From positions 49,801,001-49,865,000 of the forward strand of contig CM048552.1 in assembly GCA_026413225.1 (NCBI GenBank): a stretch of DNA of 64,000 nucleotides, read 5' to 3'. Made by a program: the position numbers and the translations under genes. Origin of the DNA: Otis tarda. Taxonomy: Eukaryota; Chordata; Aves; Otidiformes; Otididae. Positions 1 to 10,905 of the stretch are shown in pieces. Under the pieces are notes generated by a model, which did not search any database, was not told the DNA's origin, and saw only the letters and a program-made list of their open reading frames with translations. The stretch's first letter is position 1. Each line of letters opens with the position of its first letter.

Positions 1-255
1 AACACCTTGCCACAGACCTGAATGATTAAACATATTTCTGATGTTGGGAAATACCCTCTTTCTATCACCTTCTTCAGTTCCAATAATGATTATGAGTTAG
101 AGGGAAAATAAGCCTACAATTTTAAATATATTCCCACGTCAAAAGGCAATTACCGAAGGGCCTTCAGTTCTGCTTACTGTGGGGAAAAAAAAAAAATAGC
201 AGGACAAGAGAAACCAAGGAAAAACTAAGAATATGGCCATTCAGCATGTTATCAC

Positions 256-358
256 TTGCCACAAAATTCGGAAACTGCATCCAAGCAGATTCATCAACAT
301 CATCCAGTAGCGCCTCTACCAATAATGCTGCTTCATCAATTGTGGCTGGATTCCACTG
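256..358 (-). CDS. Candidate internal coding exon, gene not recognised
   Basis: On the minus strand a 103-base block follows a pyrimidine-rich acceptor (cttcctgcactcactgttag) and ends at a moderate donor (GGCAA then GTGATA). It is open in the frame that starts with CAG and reads about 34 codons, beginning QWNPATIDEAALLVEALLDD and ending near MQFPNFVA. The peptide is acidic and leucine/alanine-rich, like a helical segment, and the block carries CpGs that are scarce around it. It would begin in phase 0 and end in phase 1. The frame stays open past the donor, so the 3' edge is uncertain. I do not recognise the protein. It could be a chance open frame; no flanking exon confirms it. Confidence 0.28.
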
Positions 359-369
359 CTAACAGTGAG

Positions 370-3230
370 TGCAGGAAGCTGGCTTGAATCTCGAACATCA
401 CTTCACATTTCATTTAAGGGGACTGTGAAAAAGTCCTCAAGGTTCTTCAGGGGAGCAAATTAAACAATGAGGTTCTTAAAAACATAAACCAGGATTTTCT
501 TCCTCTGTCAACATTATGCAAGACTGAATGATCTAGGCAAAAGGACAGCAAGATATGTCTTTGGTCCATTAGAAGCAGTTCACAGTAGAGCAATAAGAGA
601 TGGTTTTCATGTCTGGCACCGGCACTATTTTAGCTGTTTTGAACAGCTTCTTCATCTTAGCTCCCTCTCTGTTCTGCCAGACAAGCTGTTTGAGCAACCA
701 AGCAATGAACTTGACCACAGAGCTGATCCATCTGTAAAACAACCCAGCAAAATAAATGGTTCTTTTCAGGTGGATCCATTCCCAGTCCTGGTAAGCGCAC
801 AAGTGCCCAAACAGATCTGACAGCACAATGGAAGAAGCACTGCATGGGCAAGAATGGGAAGCCAGGAGCAGTTGATTAAGTTGACAGCGGCACTTAAGAA
901 ATACATAGCATGACACTTAAAATACCACAAGGATAAGAAAGCCTGACACGGCCACACAAATATAGGTCCTGTGACCTTGATCCCAGTCTCACAACACATC
1001 AGATCCAGCAGTGAAGCCAACTTAGAAAGTTTCTGTCCCTCCAGCAGCTGTTTGCCTGTCCCTCAAGTGTGCTAATCAAACTGTTTCCGTGTTGAACTGA
1101 AAATTGGTATAACAAAAGTAACTGGTGTAAAACTAATCCTTGAAAGAAAAGGAAGTCAAAAATGTATGCAAGACCTCAAGGAAAAGTCAGTGTGAGAGTA
1201 TTTCCTACAGAATCTTTCATCAAAATAGCTAAAGTAGTTGTAATTAAAATTTTCTACTGCATGGTGCAAATCTGTGCAATGGGACATGTTTTAAATAAAA
1301 AGTTCCCAAATATAATCTGGCTCAAGTTCTTTGTTATTATTTTGCATCCACATAAGAGAAACTAAGGAGCATGGCCAAGCAAAATAAGGTGTCTACAATG
1401 TACCATTTCATCATGCCCAGGAAAAGAAAAACAACCACTGGTACATACATCTCCAACACCCAGCCATCAAACAATTTTTCTTTTTCAATTCTGTTTGTTT
1501 GGACAGGCTTAGGAGGCTGCCCATTTCAGGAAATAGAGACGACAACAGGAAACAAACTTCAGAGCATTTATTTCTGGTTACCCCTGGAATACTGTACATG
1601 GTTTAAAGAAGACAACATGCACCGTTCAATTAACAACTCACCACCCTGCAGGACCAGCCTATGTGAGAACAATAGTTCCAATTAACACCAGAATGAGATC
1701 ACACGAGCAAGGGGGAAAGAGAGCAAAACTACATGAACTCCAGCCTCAGGTTTGTAAAAAAGCACAAAGGGAAGTTATGTTCACAACTTTTTTTCTGAAA
1801 GTCAGCGAGATTTTGACATCTGGCTTCCGTACTCTGTAAAATCACCCTTTTGTATAATCTAAATTACAACATGAATTGATGCCCAAGCTGGCTTAACTAC
1901 ACTTAAAACATGGCTTTCCAAAGGATACTGCGGTGGTCCCATAACTCAGACATCACACTACCATTGTATACTTGGAGAACTTGGATCCAGTTCCCATGAG
2001 ATGGCTCTGAGATCCCATGTATTGCACATGACAATTACTTAGTTACTTAAAATAATGAGAAAACTGTGACTTTTGAGAGGAAATTAATCTGCAAGAAGCT
2101 TCTGCTAAATACATAGTATTACCAGCCACTTGAATTCTGTCCTGAAGCACTAGAAAATGCATTCTAGGACAAACTTCTTTTGTCAGAAACAACTAATTGT
2201 TAAGTCTTATACCTAATTTCTGTGAACTAGAAGACAGTTTCTTTAATACCTACCAGATGCTATCCTCACTGTAGTAAGGAAGACAAGTTTCTTTTCTTAC
2301 ATGCTGTCTTTTACTAGACATACAGGATGTACGCATCACACAGAATGCCTGATAAAGAAACCAGCATACGTTCCCAAAAAGTGTATGTAACAACATGTTG
2401 ACTGTGATGTCTAAATAGTATTTTAAAGTGTCTACATACGTGCCTAACTACTGTCCTGAAGCCCCACTGAAGTAAAGCACAGGACACTTCCATACAACCT
2501 TAATAACTGTCAGACAACGTAATCTGAGACTGATAGATATTATCAAGATTGTTACCACAACTGCAGGACTTGATTGCAAACAGTAGTGCAGACACTATAT
2601 GAAAGTTTCATTCCAGAAATAAAAATATTGATTAAAACTATATGAAATTAAGGGCACATAATGCACAAGAAACTTCATCATGATGATTATTTTCATCAAC
2701 ATTTCAGCTGACTGAAATACATTTTCTCTATAGAGATCCAGCCCGTATATGCATATCCAGTAGGTTTGATTTATATGACAAATTATTTTAAATAAAATTA
2801 TGTCTTATTCTTCCTAGCTTCTGATATAATTATTTTGGATAACATCTCCTTTCTCCTAAGAACACTGATTCCTTCTGATGCTCATAGCTGCAGAAGACCT
2901 TTTCATTTAAAGAGATTTACCATATATTGAGAAAAAAAAGCTGTAGCCTGCAAATTACCAAAAAGCATCCTGTAAAATTCTGTGCAAAAGGACACAAACT
3001 CCCTAAAAATTAGTAACCATATTAATCTTACATCAACCTGTGCAGAAGATATGAGTAATCCAAGCAACTCAACTTTGCTAAATATTTCAGGTTGAAGTAA
3101 TCACTGAAAATGCATATGCCTCAGCTCTAACCAGCCAAAAACATCACACCGGTGTTATCAACATTGCAAAATAGCAGCATGAGCTAAAAGGCAAGCAGAA
3201 AACATGAAATCAGAAATTCATGTTAAATTT
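370..3230. other. Unique AT-rich DNA, nothing recognised
   Basis: No repeat tail, RNA gene or convincing exon was seen. A 115-codon minus-strand open frame (569-916) ends in a basic, tryptophan-rich stretch and contains a good acceptor-like sequence (gggttgttttacag). It has no partner donor and no family resemblance, so I do not call it a gene. Confidence 0.4.
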
Positions 3231-3235
3231 CAGTT

Positions 3236-3330
3236 TAGCTATGTGATTCACTGTGTAACCTTTAGCACTGAGCCTGTCTGTGCCTCAGCTTCCCTACATA
3301 AAAAACAGGGATTTGCACAATTTTTCACCA
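3236..3330 (+). repeat. MIR core-SINE fragment
   Basis: The stretch has the order typical of the MIR core: a degraded 'tgtgtaacctttagca' block, then 'ctgtgcctcagcttccc', then a purine block ending 'acaggg' matching the 'tctgtaaaatgggg' position. MIR is an ancient tRNA-derived SINE found across amniotes. This copy is heavily diverged and both ends are blurred. Confidence 0.55.
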
Positions 3331-5200
3331 CGTATCAAATTTACTCTCCTTCCAAGCTTCTATTAGCAATAGGTCTATGCAAGATGGAAAGAAGCCAGCT
3401 TTACTTTAAGAGCTGAATGCAAGTAAAGAGCAAGCATCTGCCAGCTACATAAAAAAAAATCCAAAACATATTCAGCAAGGAAAGCATGACCTAGTGCTAT
3501 GCTCAACAGCAATTCTCTGCCTGTCTGTATATAAAGCTGCAACTTTTGGACATGATTTCTGATCAGTCCTCACATTGTAGAGGAACATTGTATTCTTACT
3601 GGCTGAAAATTTGAAAAGAAAGCAAGAATAAAGAGGCTACATCTGCTGACCTGAGCTTATTTCAACTACTTCCATGTTACCATGAACTTCCAGGATTCTT
3701 CAAGGGAGCCATTAACACCCCCCATCCTTAATGCCATCTCCATTTCACCCTGTCTCACTAGCTCAGCTCCATACGTCTTGCCCATCCTTGAAGAGACAAC
3801 CAGTACTGCAGGTTGGAGAAAAGAGAGAATGCTTAGGGAGTAGACAGTGGCAGAGAAGCACGGCCTCACTGCTGGAGAAGCCAAGGGGGCTGGAAGAGCT
3901 CACAGAGTCACTCGCTTTGGGAGAGGGAATACGGAGCATTAACAGCAGGGGTGGGGGGGTTGAGCAAATAATGCTCAAACCAGCAACCTGCACAGAGTCA
4001 TGCAGCAGGAGAAACCTAGCAGTGCTGGGTGAAATGGAGATACCAGCTGCAACAGCAAAGGGATGGGAGGAGAGAGGGGACTGAGGGAGCCCCTATCAGC
4101 AAATGAGCTTGCTGGGCTCTACACAGCCTGTCCTGTCCTGTCCTGCCCTGCCCTGCTCCAGGGCTTGCATTCCTCCAGTTTCTTACACATTAATGTTACT
4201 CTCCATTTAGCAAAACTTCCCTAATGCTGATCTGCCCTTGGCAGGTTCCTATCTCCACTCCTTCGGCTTCTGTCATCACTTACTAAGGAACATACGATGA
4301 TCTGTATCCAACTGCTACCTCACCTGTGATTGCCAGACACATTGTTCCCAGTGCCACCACCGTCCCCAACTGAGAGATGCCTCCAAGCACCACCGTTATT
4401 GGTGGGTTGCACAACTGTTGTGCTATACCCATCTTATGCATATTCGTAGTACAAGTGTATTGCAATTCAGGGCATGCAAACTCGCTTTGCTCAGACTTCA
4501 GGATGCTTCAGTGTCACTATTCTTCATGTGCTTTTCACATGGTTTGTGGCAGGTCTGCACTTCAGTTTCTTACTGATAGTCACAGCCGAAAAGTCTTATT
4601 TGGAATGATAAAGCTGAGGGTTTTTCTGTTAATTTTTAAACTTCCCTCTACTTCCCCTTGTGCTCCCCTCATACCAATAAACATCTGCCTTCCTTCCTGA
4701 AGGCCACTCATGCTAGTGTATTCCAGCAAGATTCTGTCACAGGTCACAGCACACAGCCCAAGCTATGCACTTGCTTTACCTCCACCCAGAGGGATTTAAA
4801 GAAATTTAACCTCCAGACAATCTGGAAAATCTAAGTTGATCATTTACTGCTATTAACCCCACAAAAGATTGCACTGAATTGGTATGCATAGGTAGTTACA
4901 GCCACTGCTTAAACTGTTGGTTTGTCCCCTTCCTCCTCATTTTCCCTCTCCCCTCAAATATATATTCCTCTGCTTTGTCTTTCTCCCAAGAGAAATAAAC
5001 AACAGGTTTGATTCCTCTCTCATTGCTATTAGTGAGCCTCAGCTCCCAAACTGTGCAAGGACAAATTTACAGGCACTTTCTGCAATTAATTTGGAAACCA
5101 ATAAAATTTTTTAAAAGGCTAGAAACAGGAATCAAGCCCAATCCAATCATTTCTGCAGAAGGCCCAGTTCAGCGGCATTGGTCAGCAATACGCTGAGGAG
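3331..5200. other. Unique DNA with a GC-richer block
   Basis: About 3.70-4.16 kb is richer in G and C than its surroundings and gives open frames on both strands, but without CpG enrichment or convincing splice sites. A minus-strand frame at 4283-4465 meets a strong donor (CACAG then GTGAGG near 4322) but lacks a pyrimidine-rich acceptor. The rest shows nothing I recognise. Confidence 0.35.
4126..4156 (+). repeat. Short CCTGT/CCCTG pentanucleotide microsatellite
   Basis: Roughly six consecutive five-base units alternate between TCCTG and CCCTG. The array is short and slightly imperfect. Confidence 0.8.
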
Positions 5201-5212
5201 GGCTGGCACACC

Positions 5213-5257
5213 ATAAAAGGATCATCACCTTTTATTAGGAAAAATCCTAATAAAAGG
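5213..5257. repeat. Perfect AT-rich hairpin with a third arm copy
   Basis: Bases 5228-5240 and 5245-5257 are perfect reverse complements (13-base arms) around an AAAA loop. The eight-base core ATAAAAGG of the right arm occurs again in direct orientation at 5213-5220, so the left arm could pair with either side. No transposon ends or flanking duplication were seen. Confidence 0.85.
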
Positions 5258-6036
5258 GTAGATGAAGGAAGATCTTGGCTGTTAATCACTCTGCTGGACA
5301 ATGCACACAAACCCTTGATTACCAGAACTTGAAAAGAAGTCATAATATTAATACCTTATTCCCCACTGACATTGAGCCAGTATTACACTGTGGAAGATAT
5401 GGCCCAGAAAAAATATTTGGACGTCAGGAGTCACTTTAGCAGCCACTGCCTTGGATGAGCACTCCTCACATTTTTTCTGCCATTTGTCTCTTTCTCCTTC
5501 AGTTCATCTGCGGTGGGTGGATATTTCCACCATCAGCTTAACTGACACTTGCGGCTCCACTCTTCTGAGACTATTTTGGTGCACTAGTTATTGCTGTTTC
5601 AGTTCACCTCCCCACCTGATCTCTCTCTGAGCCCACAGACTCAGCAACAGAGTCCTACATGCAATTAGCAGTGCCTCCTATGACAGATGGCCCTATTTTT
5701 CTTTCCCTTCAAGTTCTCAGGCTTGCAGCCCCTCTTGCACTTCTTGCTGGACAGTTTTTCTAAGCCTCACCTGCACGACCTGTCTCTGCTGTTACGTTCG
5801 TGCTGCTCCACTCCTGATTTTACAATGCTTGTGCTATAATACAGTAGCTTCGTTAGTCATTGCAAGATCACAATATTTCAGAGCATAGTTAGAGGTAGAA
5901 AGGAGAGTTTTAAAGGAGCTGTTCTTGCAATTTTTAAAGAAGGAAAAGTAGGATGAATGAAGATAAGAGTTGATGAGAGGAAAGCTACAGTAATAGCTTA
6001 GTCTGTTCAGCCAGTACCAACCAGTCCCATCTGGTA

Positions 6037-6290
6037 ACTGGAACAAACTATGCAGTGCATTGTATTGCTTTATTCTCCTGTCAACGCAATCAAGCAAACT
6101 TAGCCACCTGGTGAGGCAAAGCTGTTGCATTTTCAAACTATCTGCTTCTACAAATGCTTGACATTCTTGCTAAAGTTGTATCCTCTTTCAGTTTTTGGAG
6201 AGTTGTTGTTAATGTCTATAGTATTTGGGAAAGGCTTATGTGCATCAGCTGTACACAGCACTGCAACCTTGCACATGTAATGAACTTTAA
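6037..6290 (-). pseudogene. Decayed hAT-superfamily transposase-like fragment
   Basis: Two overlapping minus-strand frames joined by a frameshift near 6151-6169 resemble the RNase-H-like region of hAT-type transposases and their domesticated relatives (KIAA1586/ZMYM-like proteins). Read in the minus direction, the first frame (6290 to 6151) carries a histidine/cysteine-containing stretch followed by 'ADAHKPF'. The second begins at 6169 and carries the tell-tale motif 'LCLTRWLSLLDCVDRRIKQY', matching the conserved 'LC.TRWLS' block with following acidic and aromatic residues. After about 6037 the frame stays open to 5834 but the similarity fades. There is a TAG at the end of the first frame and no start context, so it is not a working gene. 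No terminal inverted repeats were located. The assignment rests on motif recognition only. Confidence 0.42.
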
Positions 6291-6299
6291 AAATGTTTG

Positions 6300-7780
6300 A
6301 TTATTCTTCCTAAAACTCTGAAAAAAAAACCAGGATTTCAAGCTCCTAACGTAACAGTGGTCCCATCTGTTTCTAATCTCATTGTTCTGAGTACTTCTTC
6401 CTGGCCCAAAGACACAGAGGGGAAGTCAGTGATTCTTTCCAGAGAGTGGAAATTAATTTGTCAGTGCTACAGCCAGCTCCATTGCTTTCCTTTAAAATGC
6501 TTCACAGCTCAGGGTTATCACCTCAGCCCTAACTGCACTCATCAGCCTGCTTTCTCACTTCTACAGAAAAAGCTGAAGTATCCATGCTAGAGGAGGGTTT
6601 GTTATAGACAAAGTTGAACTTCTTAGCTCTTTGCCATACTTACACGGTACTTTAAATTGGAAGAAATATAAATAAATCACTATACTTATTATCCCCAGTC
6701 TTGTGTGAAAGTTCAGACAAGTAGCAGGTTTCTCTGTCACTTAATGTCCAACATCAGCCACTGATGGCCATCATCCTGTAGAGTTAAGGAGCAGCATCCT
6801 TACAAGACATGACCTGCCTGCCAGGGCACGCTGGCACACTCTGCTTCTACAGCACTTCTCGTACCTGTTTCTGAGCAAGGGGAGAGCACTGAGCACCTAG
6901 CCTGCTGGGCCAGTCCTCAGTCCCCAGGTTCAGCTGACAAAAGGATTCCTTGCCTTTTACGATCGTGGTCCCTTGAGGCCATCATTTAGCAATATCTATC
7001 AAGCTCTTAAAATGGGCCTTTTAGGAAAGGAGAACATTATTTTTAATCTCTAATGCTAGTGCTTACTTCTACTGAACAGATATCCAGAGGCAATCTCCTA
7101 CCTTACTTCTGTGATGTTATGGAAGCCAACTGATTTTCTGGAGTGCCAGAAATAAGCTTTGTACTTATGGCTTTTAAATAAAAGAAGTTATAGAATCCAA
7201 ATCCTCCCCCTAATGTTTTCAAAATATATTTCACCTGCAACCATTTTCTCTGTGAGTCAAACTCAGAGCAGTGTTTAAGGTGAAGTAATTCCCAGCTCCT
7301 GGGAACATTACATCACCTTTGTCTGTCTATAAAAGTTTGGGCTCTGATCAAAGCTAATGCTCTAGTTAAAAGGTTCCTGCTCCCACCTTTCTATCCTCCT
7401 GCTGAGGTTTCCATTCCTTCCTGGCTGCTGAGCTGTACATGCTCTGCACTCAGGTCTGTCAAAATAATCCTGTTTAACCCATATGCCCTTCTCCTCCCAC
7501 ACACATGGTATTATAGGGATTCGTGCTAACCTGGGTAGTCCTCTCAGAACCAAAGGACTGAGGGAAAAGCCACATGGGTAGTTAGGCACATGGCAGTTTT
7601 CAGGAGAATCAATAAGAACCACCTTCCACATCAACATAGAAGGTATTTATACTCACACAGATCATACTTATAGGGCAATTCCCAAGACAAGACAAGCTGA
7701 GTATATCTAACATCTTACAGCAACCAGAGAAGGGGGAATCCCAGCTCTTTCTCATACCATTCTCAACCATCTGGTCTTCC
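6300..7780. other. Unique DNA, nothing recognised
   Basis: Open frames on both strands (for example 6297-6590 plus and 7362-7637 minus) lack splice context or family resemblance. No repeats were recognised. Confidence 0.35.
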
Positions 7781-7787
7781 TTCTCAC

Positions 7788-7821
7788 CTTGTGCTGCCTT
7801 TCAATGAACCAATTCATCTTA
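7788..7821 (-). other. Possible 34-base microexon
   Basis: On the minus strand a very good acceptor (ttttctgcctctttag) and a strong donor (CACAAG then GTGAGA) lie 34 bases apart. One frame is open and reads KMNWFIERQHK after one leading base. Real microexons look like this, but so do chance pairs of splice signals. Its phase (2 to 0) fits the candidate exons on either side (28048-28076 and 256-358). Confidence 0.15.
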
Positions 7822-8609
7822 CTAAAGAGGCAGAAAACTAATTTAAAAATAAAATAGAAAAGTAGATTTTTTTTTTTCTGCTGCTTTAGTGAGTTGAATC
7901 AGCATAGAGGCAGCTAAGCACTACAGTTCACATAAGGGAAGAAGCAGCACCATGCGGCCAGGAGCAGGAAAGAGAAAATTTCAGACTCTTTTGGAAGCGG
8001 TATGCCAGCAGATCCCCACCCCAAGGCACCCCATCCCAGTAACACTGGACAGCCTGAAAAACACCTGGCCTTTCAGCCTTTCCTCTCAAGTAGAACTGGA
8101 AGCCCAGAGATGTACACTTTGTAATAAAATAAAAAAAGGAACTGACTCATTTACAAAGTTTCTTGCTATTTTTACTTCATGCAAACCCATCCAACCATTC
8201 CTAGAGCTAATCACATTTAAGCAGGCAGGTCCACGACTTCAAGCACTTTATCTGTACTATAGTTACTGTTGCAGTAGAGACAGTCAGTCCTAAAGCTGAG
8301 CCATTCTCAGCTACGGAATAGATCCTCAGTTTGGGGGAAGGAATAACAGTCTGAAGATTTTCCAGGACCACAGGTCAGGCACTGTGCTAGTTCCTACCAA
8401 TGTCTGACTCTGGGTGACACTTGGTTTCCCAGTTGAACCTGTCTGCTGCTGAGATTTCATGCTAAAGTGTACTAAGTATGTCTTTCCCAGTTTCTGATAC
8501 ATTATTTTACAATATGATTCAGAAAAAATAAAGAGTCCAGCATCTACACATCAGCACAAATCCTGTGTGCTTTCCAGATTTTGATATATTTGTAGCCTTT
8601 TTGCATGTC

Positions 8610-8632
8610 AAAAAAAAAAAAAAAGGGGGGGG
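8610..8632 (+). repeat. A15 followed directly by G8 homopolymer pair
   Basis: Fifteen A residues are immediately followed by eight G residues, then CGG. It is a simple purine tract, and its exact length should be distrusted. Confidence 0.85.
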
Positions 8633-9602
8633 CGGAATTTGAGATTTAGATCAGTAAAAAGCAGGCTGCATGTGTATCAAAGCAGAAGCCTGGGGAAAAG
8701 TATAGAGGAAAAGGAAACTAGGAAAGTAACATATATACTTTGGTTTTCTTACTCATGGTCAGTCCTCATTTCAGGCAAATCTGAACACTGTTTCAATTGC
8801 CGGCCTGTCTTCCTTCCTCAGAAGACACAAGGCAAAAATAGACAGGCATTCCCTTTACAGCCTCCTGCTTACAAAACAACTTGAATGTATTACTCCTTCA
8901 AAACATCTGTTTGCACTCCTAACATGAGAAAAAAATGTTGAGACTTTACGTGTGTGATAACAAGTCGTGACCTCTGCTTTGGAATTTGGAATTTGGTTAA
9001 ACCCAGCTTGCTACACTTCCAAAACCTAGTCACTTTTGAAACTTCAATGAATTAAAGTCTAATTATTCTAAAATAAGATTATTCCTATGTTTCTGTTTTA
9101 GAGATATCCACTGAGCTTATTAAAGAAGGCTCATTAGCTTTGCTTCATTTCTTTTTAGTTTTTAATTACACTAACAGACGGAATTCTAGCTAGTGAGTCA
9201 GAGTGCTTTTATGGCAGGGGTGGTGAGCGCATGAGCTGAATACAGCAGGCCAAGCAGTTCATCCAGGCCACAGCCCAGTCTTTACACCATTTTGCAGAGC
9301 ATCCCTGAAATGCGGACAGGCAGCAAGCCACAAACCAGGTGATTACTTGGCAGCCTGCACCAACCATTTCTTCTAAGAGTCTCACAGTCCTTCCACTGCT
9401 TGCCTTCATCTCATCTATACCTAAAGGCAGGTCCCACCACCATAAGAAGTCCAGCCAGGCAGGACTGTGTACCCATGTCTACTAGGGTGGATGTTCAACC
9501 TCTGGCTGTATGACACACTGTGCGGTGATCACAGGACAGAGCAAACCTGCATTAGCCACGTAGCAGGACACACAGGCAGCCTCTAGCGAGATGACTCATT
9601 TT

Positions 9603-9622
9603 GTACGTATGTACGTACGTAC
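9603..9622. repeat. Short TACG tetranucleotide repeat
   Basis: About five GTAC/GTAT units in a row. The unit is itself self-complementary, so the tract is also close to palindromic. Confidence 0.75.
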
Positions 9623-9721
9623 CTGGACGTGTGGCAGCTAGACAACAGGGCAGGTAGATTTTGAGAACATGACATATACGTGGTCACTTATCTGACAGGG
9701 GAAGGGCCACACCTTTCCTTA

Positions 9722-9747
9722 TCACATAGCTGTCAGAAGCTATGTGA
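9722..9747. repeat. Perfect 10-base hairpin
   Basis: TCACATAGCT and AGCTATGTGA flank the six-base loop GTCAGA. The pairing does not extend outward, so it is too short for a microRNA precursor. Confidence 0.8.
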
Positions 9748-10763
9748 CTGCCCAGGCTGAAAGCACAGGCACTGCTGCCTTGGAGCAATTCTGGTTATGG
9801 CAAATACAGTGCTGCTCCTACAAGCACATAATTTTTCTCTTTCTCTGGTTTGCAGATGTTCTCTATTACAGGGTAGAGTGGTCTGTATCTCCAAGATAAC
9901 AAGCTAGCCCATTTTATTACACATTAATGAGGTTCAGTACAAGGTTTCCTTTTATTTTCAACCACTTGACTGATAGTGAACATTCTTCACATAGTCAGGC
10001 AGAATGCCTGTGGGACATCCTAAGTCTCTGTTCATTCCTATAAGCTGCTTATAAAATGGCAGTGGAGTAAAATTCCCAATGAAGAAGAAAATACTAAAGC
10101 AATAGCTAAAGAAAGAAATATCATTGCCCTCCACTGAGTACTTGTTTATTTGTTTACCTGCTTTTTTAAAGCGTGGTCTTTGTTCATGGTCTTTCTTAAG
10201 GGAGATGTCTTCCTTAAACCATGGAAAGACCCAGGAACAGTAAGGATCACACATCAGTGACAGGAAGAGCAACAAAGCAGCAATCAGCCCTGTTAAGGAT
10301 ACAGGTGTTTTGTCTTTTACAGATGTAATGTAGCATCTGGCATAAAAACACATTGGTAGGATAAATTCCCAGACAAAAGTTCAATGGTTGGAAAACAAGT
10401 ACAGAGGAAGCACCTTCTAGGCAAATGATCAAATCCCTCCCACTGCAGGGACTTCAGTGGAAGATAACAGAGGTAATTCTGTATTTGGTATTGCTTTATT
10501 GAGGCATCTCTGGCTCTAAGTTTCCTCGTTGTTATGACAAAAAGCTATGCCTTGGGAATACGTTTTAATCTATATGTTTCATGCATCCCAAAGTTGTATC
10601 TAAACACTGGTCTGAAATGAGGTACCTGCAGGCAGGTGAGGTAAAAGTGAAGGCCAGTTTCTTTTATTCAGAATAGAATGTTGTTTTGACATCTGGCTAA
10701 GGCTCCTCCAGCCAAAGCAAGGTGCTGCTTTTAACACTAAACACTTACCCTCTTTATGCAAAC

Positions 10764-10905
10764 CAGTAATTTTCAACAAGAGGACTACAGATCCTAGGAG
10801 GTTTATGGACCATTGGTGGTCAGTCTGAGGAAGGTAGCTGTAAAGACAAGCTATTTTTAATAGTCTCAGAAACACCAACCAGGGGTCCACACCTCCAGGA
10901 GAGAA
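10764..10905 (+). mobile_element. Possible non-autonomous hAT (Charlie/MER-like) remnant
   Basis: The block begins with a CAG.. TTTTCAAC-like end similar to hAT terminal repeats, followed by 'tatggaccattggtggtc' and later 'accaggggtccacacc', phrases resembling Charlie-type elements. No matching right terminus or 8-base target duplication was found, so this is tentative. Confidence 0.25.

Larger units (their letters stand above)
7822..10760. other. Unique DNA with small simple repeats
   Basis: Holds the A/G tract at 8.6 kb, the TACG repeat at 9.6 kb and the hairpin at 9.72 kb, which are listed separately. A minus-strand frame near 10155-10286 ends at a fair donor (GCAG then GTAAAC) and encodes a hydrophobic segment, but its acceptor is purine-rich and poor. 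Confidence 0.35.

Noticed and set aside
569-916. 115-codon minus-strand open frame with a basic, tryptophan-rich C-terminus
   Set aside because: Although a good acceptor-like site lies inside it, no donor, family motif or second frame supports it, and another frame is open across much of the same stretch.
4283-4465. Minus-strand frame with a hydrophobic stretch ending at a strong GTGAGG donor
   Set aside because: No pyrimidine-rich acceptor lies upstream within a plausible exon length.
10155-10286. Hydrophobic minus-strand block with donor GCAG/GTAAAC
   Set aside because: The acceptor side is purine-rich and weak; I could not defend it as an exon.
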